Source: Oryzicola mucosus (GTDB taxonomy: Bacteria; Pseudomonadota; Alphaproteobacteria; Rhizobiales; Rhizobiaceae). Taken from it: DNA of 64,000 bases. Below the pieces are notes generated by a model that saw only the letters and a list, made by a program, of their open reading frames with translations, was not told the DNA's origin and did not search any database. The stretch's first letter is position 1, and each line of letters starts with the position of its first letter. The position numbers and the translations under genes were made by a program. The stretch spans positions 434,001 through 498,000 of the forward strand of contig NZ_JACVVX010000003.1 of assembly GCF_014534685.1 (NCBI RefSeq). Direction: 5' to 3'. Shown one piece after another: positions 48,905 to 57,100 of the stretch.

Positions 48905-49639
48905 TCAGTTCGCTTCGCGGTTGCCTTCCATCATCTTTCGGGTCACCGAGTCGATGTGCTTGCGCATAGCCGCCTCCGCCGCATCGCCATCCCGGTCGGC
49001 GATGGCGCGGATGATCTCGTCATGCTCGATGAAGCTGTGATGGTTGGGAGCCGGAGCCGCCCCGCCGTCGCGCCGCCGTCCCCACGCCACGGTGCGCCTG
49101 ACATTGTTCAGGCTGTCGAAGATCATGATCAGGACCTTGTTCTGCGTCGCATTGGCGATGGCGCGGTGAAAGCGATTGTCCCAGTTCTCATAGCGCCGCC
49201 ACGTATCCGCCTCGCGGCCGCGCTTGGCGCTGAGCCGCAATTCGACGAGGTCGGCTGCCGACGCATTGATTGCAGCCTCACGACAAAGCGAAGGCTCTAA
49301 CATCGCCCGGGCCCGAAGAACTTCTGCCGGACTTGCATAATTGGCGACGGCGGAAACCTCCGATAGGTCGTGGACCGGTTTGGAACCAAGGAAAGTCCCC
49401 TTGCCAACGTGACGCCAGATCCGTCCCTCTGATTCAGCAATCGCCAGTGCCTTGCGCAGCGCGCCTCTGGAGACGCCAAGGATTTCGCAGAGCTCGCGCT
49501 CCGCCGGCAGACGACCATGATCGTTCGGCTCCAACTGAGCTAAAAAGGCCTGTAATTGCGTAAAAGCGGCACGACCTTCGTCTCTGACGGACAAATCCCA
49601 CTCACTCGTCACAATTTTGTCAGGCGCGTTCAAGGCCAA
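48905..49639 (-). CDS. GntR-family (FadR/FCD subfamily) transcriptional regulator
   Basis: A 244-residue regulator: winged helix in the first 90 residues (LPAERELCEILGVSRGALRKALAIAESEG) and an FCD domain after it (LRARAMLEPSLCREAAINAS, NWDNRFHRAIANATQNKVL, a late EAAMRKHIDSVTRKM). It is convergent with oplAH and divergent from the fumarylacetoacetate-hydrolase-family gene, with 193 bases between their starts, so it most likely controls the latter. The effector is unknown. Confidence 0.9.
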   Translation of the reverse strand: MALNAPDKIVTSEWDLSVRDEGRAAFTQLQAFLAQLEPNDHGRLPAERELCEILGVSRGALRKALAIAESEGRIWRHVGKGTFLGSKPVHDLSEVSAVANYASPAEVLRARAMLEPSLCREAAINASAADLVELRLSAKRGREADTWRRYENWDNRFHRAIANATQNKVLIMIFDSLNNVRRTVAWGRRRDGGAAPAPNHHSFIEHDEIIRAIADRDGDAAEAAMRKHIDSVTRKMMEGNREAN

Positions 49640-49788
49640 CCTCGTCTAGTGATATGCCGGCGCTGGTCCGACAAGTCTTTCGATCCAATTTTTCATTAGC
49701 ACAATTTCGCAGGCCTCAAATATCTCGTCAAACCGCGCGGAACAAATAAATCGTGCCAATCGATAAAACCGCTTGCGACTATTGATAA

Positions 49789-49808
49789 ATTGGTCAAGAT
49801 TGGTTCAA
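49789..49808. promoter_or_regulatory. Tandem ATTGGT half-sites before the FAH-family gene
   Basis: ATTGGTC at 49789-49795 and ATTGGTT at 49799-49805 are direct repeats exactly 10 bases apart. An inverted CCAAT lies at 49756-49760. They are in the divergent region controlled presumably by the GntR regulator at 48905-49639. FCD-type GntR proteins favour TGGT-containing half-sites. The match is suggestive only. Confidence 0.35.
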
Positions 49809-49832
49809 AATCCACAGCGACGGAGATCGAAG

Positions 49833-50555
49833 GTGAATGCACAAGTGGCTCGTGATGGGCATGCCGACAGCCAGTACGTCTTCAGCGTCCCGGCGCTGAC
49901 GACCGTTCCGGTCGAGGGCAGCGACAAGCTTTTCCCCGTGCGACGCATCTATTGCGTAGGCCGCAACTTTGCCGCCCATGCCGTCGAGATGGGCCACGAT
50001 CCGTCGAAGGAGCCGCCCTTTTTCTTCCAGAAAAACGCCGACAACATTCTACTGGCGGGGAATGATTTTCCCTACCCTCCCAAATCGAACGATGTCCATT
50101 TCGAAGTCGAGATGGTCATTGCAATCGGCACTGGCGGCAAGGACATCTCGCAGGAAAACGCTCTCGACCACGTGTTCGGATACGCGGTTGGTCTCGATAT
50201 GACCCGCCGCGACCTGCAGGGTGAAGCCAAGGACCTGCGCCGGCCCTGGGAAATCGGCAAGGCCTTCGAACATTCCGCGCCCTGCAGCGCCATCGTTCCG
50301 GCCTCCAAAATCGGGCACCCTTCGGCTGGAGAGATATGGGTCGACGTCGATGGCACGCGCCGTCAGACTGGCGACCTCAACCAGATGATCTGGAAGACGC
50401 CCGAAATCATCGCCTACCTGTCCGGCCTGTTCGTGCTCGCGCCGGGCGACCTGATCTTTTCGGGCACCCCCGGGGGCGTCGGCGGAATCCAGCCTGGCAA
50501 CCTGATGCACGCCTTCGTGGAAGGTGTCGGCGAACTCAAGGTCCGCGTGTCCTGA
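49833..50555 (+). CDS. Fumarylacetoacetate hydrolase family protein (fumarylpyruvate hydrolase-like)
   Basis: A 240-residue FAH-fold enzyme. It shows the family start FPVRRIYCVGRNFAAH, FFFQKNADNIL, the metal-binding acidic residues in HFEVEMVIAIG and GYAVGLDMTRRDLQ, KAFEHSAPC, and the C-terminal DLIFSGTPGGVGGIQPG. The short single-domain form matches fumarylpyruvate hydrolases and acylpyruvases such as YcgM and NagK, which split C-C bonds of acylpyruvates at a Mg or Mn site. The start is GTG at 49833 behind GGAGATCGAAG. A glyoxalase remnant follows in the same direction. Confidence 0.9.
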   Translation: MNAQVARDGHADSQYVFSVPALTTVPVEGSDKLFPVRRIYCVGRNFAAHAVEMGHDPSKEPPFFFQKNADNILLAGNDFPYPPKSNDVHFEVEMVIAIGTGGKDISQENALDHVFGYAVGLDMTRRDLQGEAKDLRRPWEIGKAFEHSAPCSAIVPASKIGHPSAGEIWVDVDGTRRQTGDLNQMIWKTPEIIAYLSGLFVLAPGDLIFSGTPGGVGGIQPGNLMHAFVEGVGELKVRVS

Positions 50556-50595
50556 GCCGGGCCGCATAGAGATAACATAGAAGAGGTGAACTGAA

Positions 50596-50873
50596 ATGAT
50601 CGTTGGTATCGACCATATCGAATCATCGTCCGCGACGTGAAGCAATATGTCGAGTTCTATCAGAAGATGGGCTTCAAGCTGCTGACCTGGACGGAGCACC
50701 ACGGCGGTTCCGCGGAACTGCAGCTGCCGGGCGACAACCAGCCGATCTTCGAGATCCCGATGGCTGGCGCCGGCAGCTCTCCGACGAAAAACGCGGCACT
50801 CCGCAAGTCAAGCAGGACTGACGCACTTTCAAACGGAGTGAGGGCTGAGCCGGTGACGAAGTGCTCGAAATAA
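50596..50873 (+). pseudogene. Frameshifted, truncated glyoxalase/VOC-family gene remnant
   Basis: The ATG at 50596, preceded by AAGAGGTGAA, begins MIVGIDHI, the usual first strand of a VOC-fold protein. The frame then breaks at about 50621: removing one base from a GAA-ATC junction gives GAATC, and the next frame continues IIVRDVKQYVEFYQKMGFKL, followed by GSAELQLPG. The original frame stops at 50638-50640. The second frame loses similarity after about 50800 and ends at 50871-50873, before the second half of a VOC domain. It is a broken dioxygenase/glyoxalase gene that probably belonged to the FAH operon. A sequencing error could explain the frameshift but not the missing C-terminus. Confidence 0.7.
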
Positions 50874-50916
50874 ATGCTGCCTGAAAGAAGATGGCAGCAC
50901 TTGGCTTGCCGCTGGT

Positions 50917-53850
50917 CTAGACTAACGAAGCTCGCGCCTGCTCTATCGCTTTTTTGAGGTCGTCCTCGCCATAGGGCTTGGTCAGGAGCACCGCGTCACG
51001 CGGTGCCGATTCCGGTGCTCGATCCTGTCCGGTAGCAAAGACGATGCCAACATGTGGTCTGATGTCCCTTGCCTTGGCGGCAAGTTCGCCACCGTTCATA
51101 TCGGGCAGGCCCAGATCGGTGACCAGCACGTCGATGTCCTGGGCCTTAAGCAACGCCAATGCTTCCATGCCGGCTGAAGCTTCTTCGACGGAATACCCGA
51201 TGTCGCTTAACATTTCCGAGGTGTTGGCGCGGATGAGAAAATCGTCTTCCACCACCAGCACACGCAAGGCGGTGGCGACTGGAGCGCTCTGCTCCCCCAC
51301 AGTCCTCGGCGCTCTCGCCTGGGCGAGTTGCTTCTGGTTGGCGATTACATGGCGCAGCCGGCGCGCCAGCGCCTCGCGCGTATAGGGCTTCGACAGAAGC
51401 TCGACGCCGGCGTCCAGCTTGCCGCCATGCACGATTGAGTTTTCGGTGTAGCCCGAGGTAAACAGAACAGCCAGATGAGGCAGGCGCTCCTTGGCGCGCC
51501 GTGCCATCTCCGCACTCTTCAGCGTGCCAGGCATGACCACGTCGGTGAAGATGACGTCGATGGGGACGCCGCTTTCCACCACCGTCAGGCCGGATTGCGC
51601 ATCGCGGGCGGTCAGCACGCGATAGCCGAGATCGGAGAGAGTCTCCACCACGGTGTTGCGCACGTCCTCGTCGTCCTCGACCACCAGAACCGTCTCGGTG
51701 CCGCCCTCGACAGGCCCTGCCTGCACGACGACTTCGCGATCTTCGTCGGCCACGGAACGCGGCAGGTAGACCTTCACAGTCGTGCCCTGCCCGACTTCGC
51801 TATAGATTTTCACATGGCCGCCGGACTGCTTGACGAAACCGTAGACCATAGACAGCCCAAGCCCCGTGCCCTTGCCCTCGGGTTTGGTCGAAAAGAACGG
51901 TTCGAACACCTTGTCCAGGATATCAGGCGCCATGCCCGAACCGGTGTCGGTAACGCCGAGCATGACATACTGCCCCGGCGACACCTCGGCATGGGTGCGC
52001 GCATACTCCTGATCGAGGAACGCGTTGCCAACCTCGATCGTCAACTTCCCCGAGCCTTCCATGGCGTCGCGGGCATTGATGGCGAGATTGAGCAGCGCAT
52101 TCTCTACCTGCGTAGGATCGGCATAGGTATTCCAAAGCCCCCCGCCGGCGATGATCTCGACCTCGACCGCCTCTCCCAGCGAACGGCGCAGGAGATCGTC
52201 CATGCTGGCGATGAAGCGACCGATATTGATGACGCGCGGCTCGAGCGCCTGGCGTCGGCCGAAGGCGAGCAACTGGCTCGCAAGCTTGGCGCCCCGGTTG
52301 ACGCCGGCAAGTGCGTTGGAAACCCGGCGCTCGGCGCGCTCGATGCCGGCGATGTCCTTCGCCAGCAATTGGAGATTGCCTGCCACGACCTGAAGCAGAT
52401 TGTTGAAGTCGTGCGCGACGCCGCCCGTCAGTTGGCCGATCGATTCCATCTTCTGCGCTTGCAACAAAGCGCGCTCGGCCAGACGTCGTTCGGCGATTTC
52501 AGCTTCGACGCGAACTTCCAGGCTTTCGTTCAACTGCCGCAGTTGCTCTTCGGCCCGCAGTCGGTGACGAACCTGCCGTTCCAGATCGGTGGCATGCTGT
52601 TTGAGGGTGAGTTCAGCCTCGCGCTGCTCGGTGATGTCGGTATGCACGCCGACCCATTCTTCGATCTCGCCGGATGCATCGAGAATAGGCACGGCCCGAA
52701 TGATGAAATTTCGATACACGCCGTCATGCCGCCGCACGCGGTGCTCATTGGTGTATGTGCTTTTGGCGGCAACCGCGGCGTCCCAGCTTTCGACCGAATG
52801 CTCACGGTCATCGGGATGCACGGCGTCAGCCCAGCCATAGTCCTGATATTCGGCAGGCGACTGACCCGTCAGCGCCGCCCATGCCGGCTGTTCGCCCAGC
52901 ATGCGCCCGTCGGCGCTGTTGGTCCAGATGACGCCATGCACCGCATTGACCGCGGCTCTGAACCGTCCATTGCTCCTGCGCAGATTGATCTCGGAACGCT
53001 TGCGGTCCTCGATGTCGATGATCAGCACATAAATGCCGTCGATCTCGCCGCTCGCGGTCTGACGAGGAATGTAACGCACCTCAGCGGCGCGCGGCTCGCC
53101 GTCGGGTCTCTGTATCACCAGGTCGGCGACAACATTCTCGCCCGCCGCGGCCTTGGCCATGAAAGGCTGTCGCCTTTTGTAGTAGGCCTCGCCCATGACG
53201 TCTTTGACATGTCGTCCCAGAATATCCTCGGCCCTCAGGCCGAACCATTCGAGATAGCCCTGGTTCGCGAACCTATAGACATGGTCGAGATCGACAAAGC
53301 CAACCAGGATGGGAAGCGCATTGGTCAGTCGGCTCAATTCCTCGCGGCTGGCCGCAAGCGCCTGGACTGCACGGACCTTTTCAGTGTTTTCCAGAACGGT
53401 GCAAAGAACCCCATCGACCCCGCCATCGTCATTGTAGATAGGGGTGTAGAACAGATCGAAGACGACCTCTTCGGGAACGCCGTTCCGGTTCAATGTCAAA
53501 GTCTGGTCGCGGAAAGCCTGGACTTCGCCTCGGAACCCCGCCTCCAGAACTTTTTTGTTCCAGTCCCAGATTTCGGGCCAGATCCCCGGCACCGTGCCGC
53601 CAAGTGCGGTGGGGTGATAGCTGCCCGCAATTTCCATGTAGCCGTCATTGTAGATCATGACATGGCTGTCTCCCCACATCAGCACCTGCGGGATGGGAGA
53701 GTTGACGATGGAGTTGACCTTGATCCGAAGATTCTGCGGCCACTGGCTGATGGGGCCGAGCGGCGTCGTCGACCAATCGAACCGGCGCACCAACTCGCCC
53801 GTTTCGCCTCCGCCAATAGGCCACTGAGCGGAGGCAGTCTTATGGATCAT
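50917..53850 (-). CDS. PAS-domain hybrid sensor histidine kinase with two receiver domains
   Basis: A 977-residue cytoplasmic-looking sensor without membrane helices. The N-terminus (PLGPISQWPQNLR, MIYNDGYMEIAG) is the PAS type often seen in soil-bacterial kinases; a second PAS (NALPILVGFVDLDHVYRFAN) and a third (DYGWADAVHPDDRE) follow. The H-box is GGVAHDFNNLLQ (around residue 476), the ATPase domain has DTGSGMAPDI and GTGLGLSMVYGF, and two receivers end the protein (VLVVEDDEDVRN with FTDVVMPG, and VLVVEDDFLIRA with VTDLGLPDMNG). I use the ATG at 53850; the open frame to 53991 has no domain. There is no separate DNA-binding partner beside it. Confidence 0.92.
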   Translation of the reverse strand: MIHKTASAQWPIGGGETGELVRRFDWSTTPLGPISQWPQNLRIKVNSIVNSPIPQVLMWGDSHVMIYNDGYMEIAGSYHPTALGGTVPGIWPEIWDWNKKVLEAGFRGEVQAFRDQTLTLNRNGVPEEVVFDLFYTPIYNDDGGVDGVLCTVLENTEKVRAVQALAASREELSRLTNALPILVGFVDLDHVYRFANQGYLEWFGLRAEDILGRHVKDVMGEAYYKRRQPFMAKAAAGENVVADLVIQRPDGEPRAAEVRYIPRQTASGEIDGIYVLIIDIEDRKRSEINLRRSNGRFRAAVNAVHGVIWTNSADGRMLGEQPAWAALTGQSPAEYQDYGWADAVHPDDREHSVESWDAAVAAKSTYTNEHRVRRHDGVYRNFIIRAVPILDASGEIEEWVGVHTDITEQREAELTLKQHATDLERQVRHRLRAEEQLRQLNESLEVRVEAEIAERRLAERALLQAQKMESIGQLTGGVAHDFNNLLQVVAGNLQLLAKDIAGIERAERRVSNALAGVNRGAKLASQLLAFGRRQALEPRVINIGRFIASMDDLLRRSLGEAVEVEIIAGGGLWNTYADPTQVENALLNLAINARDAMEGSGKLTIEVGNAFLDQEYARTHAEVSPGQYVMLGVTDTGSGMAPDILDKVFEPFFSTKPEGKGTGLGLSMVYGFVKQSGGHVKIYSEVGQGTTVKVYLPRSVADEDREVVVQAGPVEGGTETVLVVEDDEDVRNTVVETLSDLGYRVLTARDAQSGLTVVESGVPIDVIFTDVVMPGTLKSAEMARRAKERLPHLAVLFTSGYTENSIVHGGKLDAGVELLSKPYTREALARRLRHVIANQKQLAQARAPRTVGEQSAPVATALRVLVVEDDFLIRANTSEMLSDIGYSVEEASAGMEALALLKAQDIDVLVTDLGLPDMNGGELAAKARDIRPHVGIVFATGQDRAPESAPRDAVLLTKPYGEDDLKKAIEQARASLV

Positions 53851-54182
53851 GACTTCACCAGGAAAGAATTTTGTTAGATTCCATAGTCGACAACCTAAGG
53901 AGTGCGCAAGGACCGAGGCACATACATGCGGTGCAAAGTGGAATTCAGGTGTCGGATCGGCTTTTGCAACATGTGAAGCCGCTGCGAACAACTCAACAAC
54001 AGCCGATCTGGAATGTACTCTTCTAGTCAGATTGGAGGATACTACCGCTTCCCGGCATACGCACTTTGAACCAGCGCTGCACCACCCTTTGCCATCGTCC
54101 GCAGCGGCGGGAAAGCTGGCAAAGTCGAGCCTCAGATAAGCTTGGTCAGTTTTCGATCGAGCGGCAAACGAGGCGCCGCAAA
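53851..54182. other. 332-base divergent intergenic region
   Basis: The region separates the hybrid kinase from the giant secreted protein and should hold both promoters. I see no gene with a credible ribosome-binding site, no strong -35/-10 pair, and no long inverted repeat. GAGG before 54183 is the ribosome-binding site of the giant gene. Confidence 0.5.
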
Positions 54183-57100
54183 ATGATCAGAATCAATATC
54201 CGTAACGACGATTATTTGAATGCAACCGGCGTGTCGGCCGAGATGTTCACGGCCGCGGACGGCATCCACCGCTTTCACGAAATCATTGAGACCAAGCGTA
54301 TCCCTGCCGGCATCAAGCGGTCGAAGCAGCTTGCAGTGGCCCCGGGCGAGAACCCGCAGCAAAGCGGGAGCGGCGTTCTCGGCTCCCGGCTGGACAGTCC
54401 CTCGGATGTCCTCGGTCAATTCGCCGGCAAAGCCGCCTTTGCGTTGGGCCTTGTCAGCACAAGCTCCTTGCTGAGCGGTATGGGCACTCAGGCGCAGGCG
54501 ATAGCCTACGCCCCGCAGGCTGGAGAGCCGGCTGCACCTCAAGCGGCGTCAAGCCTGCCGGCCTGGACCGTGGGCGCGACGTCCTCGCTGCCGGGTCTCG
54601 CCGGGCAACGCATCACGCCATCCGCCGCAAGTGACAGCGGCGCAAGCACAACCGGCATCTCTCTGAAGACTGCGACCATAGCAACCCCACCGATCGCGCC
54701 TCTGCTCGCCGCGAACGTCGCAATCGCCGAAGAGATCATCGACGCTACGGTTGGAATCAATTCGATTGGCAGTGAGATGCCAGGCGGACCGATAACCAAC
54801 ATACCGCCGCCCGGCTGGGAACCGGGCGAACCGATTATCGATGCGGCGCCTGCCGTGACCAACGTAACGGGGACGCCCAACAAGATCGCCATCGAAAACG
54901 CCAAGCAAGGCAACCCCATCAGCGAATGGGGCGTGGAAGGTGATGGCGACGGCAACATCCAGGGCTTCGCCACCGAAATCAGTACCAATGTCGGGCAGAC
55001 GGTGGATTTCAAGATTGCCACCGATTCCACCAACTATCGCATCGATATCTATCGGCTCGGCTATTATGGCGGCGCCGGCGCGCGCAAGGTCGACTCGATC
55101 GACAAATCGATGACCTCGGCTCAGGTCCAACCGCATCCGATCGTCGACATGTCGACCGGTCTCATCGATTGCGGCAACTGGGATGTCTCCGCGAGTTGGC
55201 AGATCCCGGAGGACGCCGTCTCGGGCGTCTATATCGCCAAGCTCGTGCGTGAGGACGGCACGGAAGGCGAAAGCATCATCCCCTTCGTGGTGCGCGACGA
55301 CGCCTCGACAAGCGATGTCGTGTTCCAAACCGCGGATACGACATGGCAGGCTTACAACGCCTGGGGCGGCGCCAGCTTGTATTACGGCCAGGTGCCCGTC
55401 GATCCGGCTGACATGATCGGCTACATGCCGCCCAACTGCAGTTGCGGCTTGACCGCCATCGGCCGCGCCTCCGCCGTCAGCTACAACCGCCCGATCATCA
55501 CCAACACCAGCCCGGTAGGCGGCACCCACGACTTCATCTTTGGCGTCGAACATTCCGCGATTCAATGGCTCGAACAAAACGGCTATGACGTATCCTATAT
55601 TTCCGGCGTCGACAGCGCCCGGTCGGGCGGCAACCTGCTCAACCACCAGGCCTTCCTTTCCGTCGGCCATGACGAATATTGGTCAGCCGAACAGCGTGCC
55701 AATGTCGAGGCCGCGCGCGATGCCGGCGTCAACCTTGCCTTCTGGGGCGGCAATGACTGCTATTGGAAGGTGCGTTGGGAAACCAGCATCGACGGCAGCG
55801 GTACGCCTTACCGCACGATGGTCTGCTACAAGGAAACTTGGGGCACAAGCGTCGATCCAAGCGACACCGGCACCGGCACCTGGCGCGACCCGCGCTATGC
55901 AGATCCCGGCCAGGAACCTGAAAACTCGCTGATCGGCACCATGTTCTCCGTCGACGGCTACCGGCTCGACACCATCTCGGTCGGCTACGACTTTTCCAAC
56001 CTGCGCTTCTGGCGCAACACCGACGTGGCCGATCTCGAAGAGGGGGAATCCCTCGACCTGGTGCAGAACATTCTCGGCTATGAGTGGAACTCCGACGTCG
56101 AAAACGGTTTCCGGCCCGCCGGCCTGATCAACATGTCGCTGTCGACCGTTTCTGTGAACAGCTATCTCAGAGATTACGGCACCAGCGTCGGCAGCGCCGA
56201 CGCCACCCACAGCCTGACCATGTATCGGGCCGAAAGCGGCGCGCTGGTGTTCAGTTCCGGCACCGTTTTCTGGTCGTGGGGTCTGAACTCCAACCACGAA
56301 GGTCCTGCGACCCCAACCGACCGCAATGTCCAGCAGTCGATGGTCAATATGTTCGCCGATATGGGCATCCAGCCGACGACACTGGATGCGAGCCTCGTGT
56401 TGTCGACCCAATCAATCGATACGATCAAGCCGACCTCCACCATCACGTCCCCGACGCTTGGCGCTAGCTTCGTCGAAGGTCAGCGCGTGACCATCACGGG
56501 AACGGCCCTGGATGCGGGTGGCGGTGTCATTGCCGGTGTTGAGATATCGCTGGACGGCGGACAGCGCTGGTTCAAGGCGTCAGGTCGTGAAAACTGGAGC
56601 TACAGCTGGGTCGTACAGGCCAGCGGGACCTACACGATTATGTCGCGGGCTGTCGATGACAGCCTCAATCTCGAGACGCCCGGGGCCGGAGAGCAGGTGT
56701 CGGTGACCTTGCCGACCACCTCCAGCCTGTGGACCATGGGCACCACGCCGACCACCGAAACCGAGCTCGACCGCAACGGCATCGAACTCGGCGTCAAGTT
56801 CCAGGCCACCACCGGCGGAGCGGTCGAAGGCATCCGCTTCTACAAGGGCTTTTACAATGTCGGCGAACATGTCGTCAATTTGTGGAAAGAAGACGGCACC
56901 TTGCTCGCCACCGGCACCTCGACCGGAGAGTCGCTGTCGGGTTGGCAGACTGTAACCTTTTCGACCCCGATCCAGATCACAGCAGGAACCACCTACGTCG
57001 CATCCTATCATACCAACGGCTATTACTCGATCAACGACGGCTATTTCACCTCGACCTATTCCAATGGCCCGCTGAAGGTGATGCCGGGCGGCGGGGTCTT

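Noticed and set aside
51475-53877. 800-residue open frame on the plus strand opposite the hybrid kinase
   Set aside because: It lies wholly antisense to a kinase with intact PAS, H-box, ATPase and receiver motifs; its translation is low-complexity with no domain. Long antisense frames are common in GC-rich DNA.
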